A DNA stretch of 58,210 bases, taken from Lachnospiraceae bacterium. Its GTDB lineage: Bacteria > Bacillota > Clostridia > Lachnospirales > Lachnospiraceae. The notes beneath the pieces were generated by a model. It saw only the letters and a program-made list of their open reading frames with translations, had not been told where the DNA came from and made no database searches. The stretch is taken from assembly GCA_017536965.1 (NCBI GenBank), contig JAFWCK010000053.1:1-58210 (forward strand), given 5' to 3'. The first letter of the stretch is position 1, and every line of letters starts with the position of its first letter. The position numbers and the translations under genes were made by a program. Positions 31,686-39,879 of the stretch are shown in pieces.

Positions 31686-32971
31686 CTTTCCTCAATATAA
31701 TGCACAAACGGTTTCAGCTTTCCGGAGTTTCTTGGATGTCTAAGTTTCCTCAGCGCAGTACTTTTTCTCACCTCGGCCTCCTCCGGATCAATGCCCTCTG
31801 TCGCCGCAAATAATTCCAACGATTCCCCGGTTCTGAAGAGTTTCTCTATAACATCCTTTTCTTCCTTTGGAAGACTGCTTACGTTTTCCTCTATCTGGTC
31901 TAACAGTTCTCCGGAATAATCGATCACATAGTTCGCCGGTCCGAAAATGGCCCGGACCAGGGTGTCACAGTATCCGATCTCATTCCAGGTAAGATCTGCT
32001 TCGATCAGTTCCAATTCATCACCGGTGTCATAAAATGCTGTGTCTTCAGGGAGCTGGAATTCCCGCAGTATCTCTGTTTTAGCGGAAGGATGGTCCTTTA
32101 TCCACTCCCCGGAAAATACGGCATACCCCGTTCCGTTCTGAGGCTTAAAAGGAGACGTAAAAAGCTTGATAACACGCCCTCTCGGGGTGTTCTCATACTC
32201 GCCTGCAAACCTCTTATCCTTTCCTTTTTTTGATTCTTTTTCCCAGATGGATCTGTGTGTCCGGCTATCTGTTGTAACGTCAATATGAAAGATCTCCGGA
32301 GCATAGGACCGGTACTTAGGATTATTGCCTGCAAAGGAATTATGCACGCCGAACAGTTCCTCTTTTTCTGTGTCATACCAGAATATCCCCACCAGGGGAG
32401 CATCCTGATCCACGTTATGGATGATCTCCTTCATACATTCAACTGCAGCTGCGTCATAACAGTTAAACGGCTGAATGCTTTCAGCAAAATGATTGATGAC
32501 CAGTGCCTGTGCCAGCAACTGGGCTTCATTATTTGTGATGATATCCGGGGCATCCATGGCGTACAGCATGCACAGTCTCATGGCACGGATGGCAACATTG
32601 TAAGTCGCCGGTCTTTTCGCTTCTTTCAGGACCATCAGGTCCGGGATTTCCAGTTGCATATCTGAAAACGGCACCAGGTCACGGTTTTCCAGGATGATGC
32701 TTTGCAGCGGATCCTCATCTTTGATCGTTTTAATGCGTTCTTCCAGCTTCCGGAAGTCTTCGATCACATTCTTCAGATCCTCCTGACTCCAGTTCATTTT
32801 GCAGAGATAATACATATCCGGCTCGTCATAGTCTTTGTCATCATATGGCCATTCCGGGATGCTCAGATATCCTTCTTTATCGGTATGCTCGAACATTTTT
32901 ACCATGGTCTGTACCGGTGATAAGCTTGGTAATTCATCCTCGATCATAAAGGCCGGTTTTGGGTAATTCAT
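31682..32971 (-). CDS. Protein with C-terminal sigma region 4-like HTH
   Basis: Protein of 429 residues. The first 350 residues are not recognised; they include VGIFWYDTEKEELFGVHNSF and a Lys-rich stretch followed by ENTPRGRVIKLF. The last 65 residues (SLPKEEKDVIEKLFRTGESL, then an HTH ending STALRKLRHP) look like a sigma-70 region 4 helix-turn-helix. It could be a transcription factor for the element or a DNA-binding replication partner. It is the first gene of an operon read from promoter module B, with the primase fusion gene overlapping its stop. Confidence 0.68.
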   Translation of the reverse strand: MNYPKPAFMIEDELPSLSPVQTMVKMFEHTDKEGYLSIPEWPYDDKDYDEPDMYYLCKMNWSQEDLKNVIEDFRKLEERIKTIKDEDPLQSIILENRDLVPFSDMQLEIPDLMVLKEAKRPATYNVAIRAMRLCMLYAMDAPDIITNNEAQLLAQALVINHFAESIQPFNCYDAAAVECMKEIIHNVDQDAPLVGIFWYDTEKEELFGVHNSFAGNNPKYRSYAPEIFHIDVTTDSRTHRSIWEKESKKGKDKRFAGEYENTPRGRVIKLFTSPFKPQNGTGYAVFSGEWIKDHPSAKTEILREFQLPEDTAFYDTGDELELIEADLTWNEIGYCDTLVRAIFGPANYVIDYSGELLDQIEENVSSLPKEEKDVIEKLFRTGESLELFAATEGIDPEEAEVRKSTALRKLRHPRNSGKLKPFVHYIEER

Positions 32972-33020
32972 AATGCACCTCCTGACATAGTAGTGGGAAT
33001 TTGACTTGTTTCATGAACTC

Positions 33021-33055
33021 ATTATAGTTTTTCCTATGTCCCGTTTTTGGTACAT
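33021..33055 (-). promoter_or_regulatory. Element promoter module B
   Basis: Box ATGTCCCGTTTTTGGTACAT (33036-33055), 9 bases, TATAAT on the minus strand (33026-33021). The box is the cleanest palindrome of the set. It drives the sigma-like protein and primase genes. Confidence 0.87.
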
Positions 33056-33063
33056 CAGCGAGT

Positions 33064-34101
33064 TCATGATCTGTCCGGTTCCAGTCCTGCCAGTCGCAGT
33101 CCTTCGCTCCAGTAATCTCTTGGCATACATCTTTTTGCATATTCTTCCATGAGGATCTGGTGATAGGCTCTCGCATATAAGCCCTCATCGATCTCCCCTT
33201 TCAGGTAGGCAGAAAGCGCTGTCAGTACTCTGGCTGCTCCGGTGAGTTCTTTTTCGTAATACTCCAGATCCATATACGTCCATGCCCCTTCGCCGTATAT
33301 GCCGCCGCCGAAAATATCACTGTCCTCAGAGAAGAAATACCCTGCATAACGCATATCGGTTATATCCCCATTCCTCCGGATGTTTTCTCTGGTATTTTCG
33401 CGTGTAATGTCTTCCAGACACACTCCCGTCAAGACAAGCGGTCCGGCGCAAAGATTCTCGGAGCTTGGCATATCCGGATTCCAGACAATGTCCCCTTTTT
33501 TGAACGGCGTCGGGAACTCAAACCACAGTCCTTCAAATACATCATTGAATATTTCATTTTCCTTTTTATCTTTTATTCTGATCGGCTCGATCCTGAGAAA
33601 CTTCAGTTCAGGAGTAAAGAGCGCATAGTCCATCATATAATCAACGCGGTCGATCCTGTATTTTCTGCACTGGATGGCTTTTACAGGCTCCTGCGGATCC
33701 AGCAGATTTTTGTATTCAGATACTTTGGAAAAAGGAGTATGCCATTCCATTTTGGAACCATCCGGATACAGGAACTCAAACTGATACACATATGGCTTAT
33801 CATCCGCATAGGTATCCCCATGGTTATCCTCCAGGAACTGCGTGATGAATCTGTCTTCCAGTTCCATGAATTTCTTCAGGAAATCATGGAGACTCGGTTG
33901 CGGCGCTGTATTGAAACGCTTCGTTATTTCGCAGTCCGGCATGGTCCCGATCAGTTCTTCCCAGGCCTTGTGTTTTTCTTCGATCGTCGCTTCCCTGCAC
34001 TGATAGATCAGCCAGGCCGTCTCAAGTGAGTTGAACTGATAGTCCAGTTTTTTTAAATGTTCTCTGATATCTTTTGAGTTAATAAACCTTAATATATTCA
34101 T
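33064..34101 (-). CDS. Hypothetical protein, intact copy of the split family
   Basis: Protein of 345 residues. It begins MNILRFINSKDIREHLKKLD and carries SLETAWLIYQCREATIEEKH, both shared with the split copy at 29-30 kb. The central part holds FEFPTPFKKGDIVWNPDMP and the end YMDLEYYEKEL, YLKGEIDEGLYARAYHQIL. No catalytic motif is evident. Two copies in the same element, in different operons, suggest an element-specific role such as interaction with host or element proteins (inference). Likely co-transcribed with the LRR protein gene 13 bases upstream. Confidence 0.72.
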   Translation of the reverse strand: MNILRFINSKDIREHLKKLDYQFNSLETAWLIYQCREATIEEKHKAWEELIGTMPDCEITKRFNTAPQPSLHDFLKKFMELEDRFITQFLEDNHGDTYADDKPYVYQFEFLYPDGSKMEWHTPFSKVSEYKNLLDPQEPVKAIQCRKYRIDRVDYMMDYALFTPELKFLRIEPIRIKDKKENEIFNDVFEGLWFEFPTPFKKGDIVWNPDMPSSENLCAGPLVLTGVCLEDITRENTRENIRRNGDITDMRYAGYFFSEDSDIFGGGIYGEGAWTYMDLEYYEKELTGAARVLTALSAYLKGEIDEGLYARAYHQILMEEYAKRCMPRDYWSEGLRLAGLEPDRS

Positions 34102-34114
34102 TGGTTTTCCTTTC

Positions 34115-34756
34115 TTAAACTGTCAGAAACAGATCTGTAACATCTTTATTTCCCATCTTGATCCGGAAAGATAAAGGCTGCTCCGTTTTCTCAAGCTCAC
34201 ACCGGAAATGGATCGTGGCAGAAAACAGCGCATCATTACCGGGGATATGCACCAGACGTTCGGACAGCACCTGATGGACCGGTGTCCCCGGAATACAATT
34301 CCCAAACTCGATCTCATGCTTTTCATGAACGATCTTTAGTTTTCTCCATTCCTCTATCGTTCCCTCATAGAAAACATTTTCAAGACCTACGCACTCCTCA
34401 AATGTTTTTTCCAATATGACCGGGATGTTCTTCGGGATCGTGATGTTTTTCAGGTTCCTGCATCCGGCAAAAGCTCCTGCCGGAAGGTTCTCTATGCAGG
34501 AAGGCAGAAGGATGTCAGTAATCTTTTCGTTCCCCGCAAAAGCACTTCCGGAAATACCAACTACCGGAACGATATTGCCATATTTATTTTTTATCCTTTC
34601 CGGCACTTTCACGACAGATAAGTCTTTATCACCAATCGAAATCAGACGAAGCGGAAGGCGCGCCCGGTGCGGCCACATGATGGCATCAAAATATAGTTCT
34701 TTATCCCGTAAAGGGGCAACATCCCTTACTGATTCGCAGTACTCTCTATAATCCAT
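34115..34756 (-). CDS. BspA-type leucine-rich repeat protein
   Basis: About 213 residues from the ATG at 34756 (ribosome site GGAG). Two or three LRR_5 repeats occupy residues 60-140: VVGISGSAFAGNEKITDILL, CIENLPAGAFAGCRNLKNIT and KTFEECVGLENVFYEG. There is no signal peptide, so the protein stays in the cytoplasm, unlike most BspA-type surface proteins. LRR_5 domains serve in protein binding. It lies between the ligase gene and the paralogue gene in one operon. Confidence 0.78.
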   Translation of the reverse strand: MDYREYCESVRDVAPLRDKELYFDAIMWPHRARLPLRLISIGDKDLSVVKVPERIKNKYGNIVPVVGISGSAFAGNEKITDILLPSCIENLPAGAFAGCRNLKNITIPKNIPVILEKTFEECVGLENVFYEGTIEEWRKLKIVHEKHEIEFGNCIPGTPVHQVLSERLVHIPGNDALFSATIHFRCELEKTEQPLSFRIKMGNKDVTDLFLTV

Positions 34757-34785
34757 CTTTTTTCTCCATGATTTTCTCTTTTGCT

Positions 34786-36753
34786 TCAAGATATCGCCTG
34801 CAACGTTTTTGCAAATTCGCTCTCCGTAATGATCTTTGTTCCCAGCTCCATGGCTTTGCCAAGTTTATTTCCTCCCGGCATGGATCCAACAATAAGGATA
34901 TCTGTCTTCTTGGATACGGTATTGCTCACTACCGCACCCATTAAAGTCAATACTTCTGTAATCTGCTCCCTTGTCATTCCACTAATTGTTCCAGTGACAA
35001 CAACATTCACATCATAAAAACCTGTATCGCGGGCGGGATCAAAGGACGGTCGTTCGCTGAAAGAGAGCTCTGTTAAAAGAGGTCTCCACAACATTTCTTC
35101 ATTCTTATCCTCATACCATTTATAGATGCTCTGCTCCAGTGCTGCAGAAATACCTTCTATGTGAGAAAAAGAGAAGTGCTTCCGGATAGCTTCTTCAAAC
35201 TGGTCCCACGATCCATAGAAATACTGGGCAATGATCTTTGCCGCCTGTGGTCCCATTAATGGAATGCTGATGCCGACAAGGAATCTGTCCAAAGAACTCT
35301 TACGGCTCGCTTCAATTGCTTCCTTCAGCTCATTATATTTTGCGATTCCGAATCCCTGAGCCCCTGCGATTTCATCTCTGTAATCCTCCAGATGATACAA
35401 ATCTCTGTAATTCCTCACCCATCCGAAAGTCATCAGTGTTTCCAGCGTAACAGCAGAAATGCCTTTAATGTTCAAAGCCTCTTTATCACATAATCTCGCT
35501 ATTTTCTGTGCGTTTCTGGATATACATCCTTCGTTATGGCAGTAAAGATTCTTGATACCTCCGGAACTATATTTCACCGTCAGTTTTTCCCCGCACGACG
35601 GGCACTTTGTCGGGAGAACAAAAGTGCCGCTTTGTGTAAGGTTTTCCGCAATTTGCGGAATAATCATATTTGCTTTATAAACGCTTAGTGTGTCTCCAAT
35701 GCCCAGTCGAAGTTCCTCAAATGCACTGAGGTTATGGATGCTGGCCCGTTTCACGGTTGTTCCTTCAATCATGACAGGATCAAATATTGCAACAAGACTA
35801 ACCAGACCGGTTCTCGTCGTAACCAATTCCACTCCCCGGAACACTGTAGGATATAGTGCATCTTCCCACTTCAGGGCGATTTTATTATTTTCATGATGTC
35901 GGGTCGCTCCCAAAGATTTTCCATAAGCAAGGTCGTTGTACTCTACCACCAGACCATCTGCCGGATAGTCAAATGCTTCCGGATCGAATTCACGAATAGC
36001 AAAATTCAGGGAAGCATCCTCATGGTATTTTGAAAGGACCTTATGTGGTACAACAGAAAACCCGAGACCTGACAGATAATCCAGTTGTTCCTCTTTTGTT
36101 ACATGGTTTTCATCGTCCTGAATGCTTTCAAAAGCAAAAAAATCAAGATGAGAGCATTTTCCCCAATCCGCCTTGACAGTTCTTACAGTACCCGCAGCCA
36201 GATTCCTCGGATGTGTCTGATTAAGATCATTTTTTGTCAGGAGTTCAAAATCCTTCCAGGAAATAACGCCTTCCCCCCTTACTTCCAGATCTTTTTTACA
36301 GGAGATTTTTTCCGGAACATTGCGGAAAAGTCGCACAGTATGTGTTACATCCTCTCCGACGATCCCATCCCGTCCCCTGGTAATTGCCTGTTTAAGAAGC
36401 CCGTTTTCATATCGAAGCACCAGAGTCAGTCCGTCCAGTTTCCATGACAGAATTATTTCCCTTTCTTTTGAGAACTCCTTGACATCCAGAATATTTTTAG
36501 TCTTTTTTATGGACCTCATCGGTTTCGTATGCCGGACCTGTTTTAATTCCCGGCTGATCTCCCCGGCCACTTTTTTTAAAGGAGAATTGGAAAAACTGAT
36601 TCCCGTTGTTTCTTCCAGATTCTGCAATTCCTCCATCAAAGCATCATATTCCCGGTCTGTCATGATCGGTGAATCACTTTGGAAATATGCCAGGTCGGCT
36701 TCCCTGATCCTGGCGATCAATTCTTTCATTCTGGATACATTATTGGATTTCAT
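34786..36753 (-). CDS. ligA: NAD-dependent DNA ligase
   Basis: About 655 residues from the ATG at 36753 (GAGGATC upstream). Adenylation domain with nucleophile Lys105 in SWKLDGL, an OB fold, a four-Cys zinc finger (CPSCGEKL to CHNEGC), helix-hairpin-helix repeats and a C-terminal BRCT domain (VVVTGTISGMTREQITEVL). It seals nicks with NAD. The N-terminal Ia domain begins RMKELIARIREADLAYFQSD. As a copy within a replication-gene operon it is probably the element's own ligase in addition to a chromosomal one (inference). Confidence 0.93.
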   Translation of the reverse strand: MKSNNVSRMKELIARIREADLAYFQSDSPIMTDREYDALMEELQNLEETTGISFSNSPLKKVAGEISRELKQVRHTKPMRSIKKTKNILDVKEFSKEREIILSWKLDGLTLVLRYENGLLKQAITRGRDGIVGEDVTHTVRLFRNVPEKISCKKDLEVRGEGVISWKDFELLTKNDLNQTHPRNLAAGTVRTVKADWGKCSHLDFFAFESIQDDENHVTKEEQLDYLSGLGFSVVPHKVLSKYHEDASLNFAIREFDPEAFDYPADGLVVEYNDLAYGKSLGATRHHENNKIALKWEDALYPTVFRGVELVTTRTGLVSLVAIFDPVMIEGTTVKRASIHNLSAFEELRLGIGDTLSVYKANMIIPQIAENLTQSGTFVLPTKCPSCGEKLTVKYSSGGIKNLYCHNEGCISRNAQKIARLCDKEALNIKGISAVTLETLMTFGWVRNYRDLYHLEDYRDEIAGAQGFGIAKYNELKEAIEASRKSSLDRFLVGISIPLMGPQAAKIIAQYFYGSWDQFEEAIRKHFSFSHIEGISAALEQSIYKWYEDKNEEMLWRPLLTELSFSERPSFDPARDTGFYDVNVVVTGTISGMTREQITEVLTLMGAVVSNTVSKKTDILIVGSMPGGNKLGKAMELGTKIITESEFAKTLQAIS

Positions 36754-36785
36754 TATTTGATCCTCGCTTTCAGCAGTCCTTTTCC

Positions 36786-37397
36786 TCAAACTCCGTTTTT
36801 CAAACGTTCGAACCAAAGCTCTACTGCCTTTTCTACTTCAGAACCGCTATAAACATTGCCCTCATAATCAAAAACACTCTGCATGATACAGGCATCTGCA
36901 ATAATCAGATTCTTATCGATTACCGTAAATACAGTCTCACCAATACACATTTTGTCTCCAGGATTAATCTTTTCATCTCCAACCATTTGGAATTCTATGA
37001 CCGGCCGGACTCCGCATTCTTTATTCACAAATCTTGCATGAGGCTTCCCACTCTTATTTATGGCGCCGACATATATGCTGCTTGCATCTGACGGTTCATT
37101 CAAAAACCATCCATGACATAACTGCGGGATCCACCTCTGATAACGCCAGAATTCCTCTTTTGTCAGAAGTCTTGTATTTTTCAGGTTTAAGTGGCAGTCT
37201 TTCCGGATAAGCAACCTGCACAAGGATTCCTTATTCCTTTCGTCTTTATTCTTTTTAGGATCAAGGGTCTGTTGTATGCCTTTTTTTCCGGACAATCGTT
37301 TGAGTTCCTCAATTGCTTTAGCAATGTCTTCTTCTGTCAGATAAGCTTCTGATTGTCTTGCTGATTGTTTGATCGCGTCCAGTGTTGATGTATTCAT
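36786..37397 (-). CDS. Protein with DUF6273-like domain
   Basis: Protein of 203 residues. A helical N terminus (TEEDIAKAIEELKRLSGKKG) precedes a domain with RLLTKEEFWRYQRW, then GWFLNEPSDASSIYVGAINKSG and GVRPVIEF. The W-x-L-(x)-P... G ... GVRP pattern resembles DUF6273, a module common in clostridial surface and phage-like proteins whose activity is unknown. No signal peptide here. It sits between the VWA gene and the ligase gene with short gaps, so it belongs to the same transcript. Confidence 0.68.
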   Translation of the reverse strand: MNTSTLDAIKQSARQSEAYLTEEDIAKAIEELKRLSGKKGIQQTLDPKKNKDERNKESLCRLLIRKDCHLNLKNTRLLTKEEFWRYQRWIPQLCHGWFLNEPSDASSIYVGAINKSGKPHARFVNKECGVRPVIEFQMVGDEKINPGDKMCIGETVFTVIDKNLIIADACIMQSVFDYEGNVYSGSEVEKAVELWFERLKNGV

Positions 37398-37436
37398 ACG
37401 CCTCTCCTGCTTATTATGTGTCTAATGTTTTGTTCT

Positions 37437-38759
37437 TCATCTGATCTGAGTATAATCCTGCGAATGTACCATAAACGGTACATCTACTTCTTCTTTCATT
37501 CTTGCTACCTTTCCCCACGGCGGCGTATATTCCTCATTGTTGATGATCCATAACACGGGGACGCCATTCGCTTCATATTCTTCCGGAAAAGCTGCAGCAC
37601 CATCTGTCAGTATGACAATGGAAACCGGATCGATCTGACCGGGATTCTGTTTCAGATAGTCAAAAATGGCGTGAAAGGAAGTTCCTCCACCCCCTGCGGC
37701 CTTGATCATTTGTAATTCATCTTCTGACTCAAACGGCTTAGGTTCTATGACACCGGAATCAAAGAATCCCAGCCAGCCCTTCAGTTTCCCTCCAAACTGA
37801 TCGATGGCTCCCTGTATCTCTGTCATGGCCTCGGTAATCATTTTCCGGCTCATTGACTTGGAAGTATCGATCATGAAAAGGATATTTTCTGTTTTATCGT
37901 TTTTCTCACTGAAATCAGGGAGAAAGAAAGGGCTGTCTCCGTATCTTCGGTCCGGAGGAGAAAAGGAATAGTCATTGTCCTCTTCCTGTATAAAATCATT
38001 CAGGATAGTCCTCCAGTCTAACTGTGGCTTTTTCAGTTCTTCAAGCGTCCGGATGACTCCTAGGGGCATTGTCCCGCAGTCGGAAACAGATTTGTCTTGC
38101 ATTTCCTCTATTACTTTTGCGGCATCCATAGCCTTTTTATTCCACCACTTGCCCTGTTCCCTTCCATTTTTTCCGTCCTGCCATCTGCTGTGGTCATCAA
38201 GGTGCCCCTCCGGCCCTCCGTTATCGGATTTAGTTGGATCGTCTTTCTCCATCTTTTCATTGCTTTGCTTTGAACCAGAGGTGCTCTGATTGTTCCCTTC
38301 TTTCTTCTTCAGCATCATATATACTTCCTCTGCTGTATAGAGATACCCTTCCTTATCATCCGGGGCTTTATGTTCAGCTTCTCCCTGCTTCTGTGTCACA
38401 ATGCTGGATTGATCCATATAATGAGAGTACAGAATGTTTGAGTTCACTACGATATCACATGCCTTATCATATTTTTCCTGATCCCAATCCTCTCGTTTGC
38501 GAAAGCAGTGCTGTAACACGATATGCAGGATCTCATGCATCAGAACAAACTCCAGATCAGATGCGGAAATATCTTTCAGATACTCCGGATTAAACGCGAT
38601 CCGCTCTCCATCTGTGTAAACAGTGTCACACATAAGGTCCAAAGAAAACTTAACATGCATCAGCAGCAATCCATAAAATGGCTGTGTCTGAAATAGTTGG
38701 AGACGAGCCAATTGAAGTTTCCTTATTATTTGTTTTGTTTCCTGATCAGCCAATACCAT
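37437..38759 (-). CDS. VWA-like metallopeptidase-fold protein (DUF2201 type)
   Basis: Protein of 440 residues. The N-terminal domain has a zincin-like motif HEILH (His75, Glu76, His79) in FVLMHEILHIVLQH. A charged low-complexity linker (about 150-210) follows. The C-terminal VWA-like domain has the MIDAS motif DTSKSMS near residue 296 and GGGTSF and LTDGAAAF further on. This is the DUF2201 arrangement, normally paired with a MoxR-type ATPase, which is exactly the neighbour here (14-base overlap). Such pairs act as metal-ion chaperone-like remodelling machines. Confidence 0.9.
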   Translation of the reverse strand: MVLADQETKQIIRKLQLARLQLFQTQPFYGLLLMHVKFSLDLMCDTVYTDGERIAFNPEYLKDISASDLEFVLMHEILHIVLQHCFRKREDWDQEKYDKACDIVVNSNILYSHYMDQSSIVTQKQGEAEHKAPDDKEGYLYTAEEVYMMLKKKEGNNQSTSGSKQSNEKMEKDDPTKSDNGGPEGHLDDHSRWQDGKNGREQGKWWNKKAMDAAKVIEEMQDKSVSDCGTMPLGVIRTLEELKKPQLDWRTILNDFIQEEDNDYSFSPPDRRYGDSPFFLPDFSEKNDKTENILFMIDTSKSMSRKMITEAMTEIQGAIDQFGGKLKGWLGFFDSGVIEPKPFESEDELQMIKAAGGGGTSFHAIFDYLKQNPGQIDPVSIVILTDGAAAFPEEYEANGVPVLWIINNEEYTPPWGKVARMKEEVDVPFMVHSQDYTQIR

Positions 38760-39879
38760 TCAGAACACTTCCTTTTTCTCCTGCCCAGTCCAGATAGGCT
38801 GGTAGATGTACCAAAAGATCTTTAAAATACTTACCAAAAGTCATATAGTTCTTCATCAGCAGCATACTGTAATCTGCGGGCATCCTTCGGGCATACTGAA
38901 TGGAATTTTCGATGCCCCAGATATCATCCTTGTGCTCCTTTGCATAGGCGGTCATAGACGCTACTAGTGCATACAGGGAATCCACCTCTCTCGGAACGTT
39001 CCTGACTTTTCCTGAGAAGATCTGTTCTACATCCGGCAGATCCCTGTGAAAAGAACACCAGGAACGGAACTCCATTGCCTGTCCGCATCCGATCAATCCT
39101 TCGATCAGCGGATATATCTGTTCCGGATCCTCATTCACATTATTTAAAAGATTGCTTACCATTTCCCAGGAACGGGGGGTGGCAAATGCCAGATCATCAC
39201 TTCCCGGGTCAAACCCAAAAAGCTGATCATGTCTTGTTGCCAAATAACCTGTTACCAGATCATGAATACCATTGTCTTTTGCCCATTTTTTCCAAGATTC
39301 AAATCCGCCCTCCACCTCAATATGCAGAAGCCGGTTTGCAAGAGCTTTCGGCATTTTATAGGCAACGGATTTATCCGTGACCCGGTTCCCGGCTGCTATC
39401 ACAAAACAGTTATCCGGCAGCCTGTGTTCCCCCACAACGCGATCCAGTGTGATCTGATAAGCAGCTGCCTGTACGGACTGCGGCGCAGCAGAAATCTCAT
39501 CCAGAAACAGGATGTTGACCGTTTTTTCAGATTCATCCATCTGAAAGATCTTTGGCTTCAACCATACTGCCAGCGTTTTGTCTTCATTCGCGGTCGGAAT
39601 ACCTCTGAGATCGATTGGATTGAACAGGAGCAGCCGGACATCCGTCACGCAGACCTGTTTTTTTGTTTCTTTTTCGATCTTTTTGGCTATCTGACGGATA
39701 GCCTGAGATTTTCCGACTCCAGGTGGTCCCCATAACATAACGGATGGAAAAACCTCAGGGGATGCTCCACCTTGAAGAATATGGCAATAGGACTGTCCCA
39801 ATAATTCCACCAGCCTGCCAATGCTCATAACCGGCAAGTTCGGGATTGTTAAGTTTGTACTATCTAAACTATTATTCAT
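38746..39879 (-). CDS. MoxR-like AAA+ ATPase
   Basis: Protein of 377 residues. Walker A GPPGVGKS at 51-58, Walker B NILFLDEISA with the helix-2 insert region behind it (PQSVQAAAYQITLDR), and sensor-1 CFVIAAGNRVTDK. The layout is AAA_5/MoxR. It should power remodelling together with the downstream VWA partner. The start overlaps the helicase stop (ATGA) and its own stop overlaps the VWA start, so the three are translationally coupled. Confidence 0.92.
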   Translation of the reverse strand: MNNSLDSTNLTIPNLPVMSIGRLVELLGQSYCHILQGGASPEVFPSVMLWGPPGVGKSQAIRQIAKKIEKETKKQVCVTDVRLLLFNPIDLRGIPTANEDKTLAVWLKPKIFQMDESEKTVNILFLDEISAAPQSVQAAAYQITLDRVVGEHRLPDNCFVIAAGNRVTDKSVAYKMPKALANRLLHIEVEGGFESWKKWAKDNGIHDLVTGYLATRHDQLFGFDPGSDDLAFATPRSWEMVSNLLNNVNEDPEQIYPLIEGLIGCGQAMEFRSWCSFHRDLPDVEQIFSGKVRNVPREVDSLYALVASMTAYAKEHKDDIWGIENSIQYARRMPADYSMLLMKNYMTFGKYFKDLLVHLPAYLDWAGEKGSVLNGIG

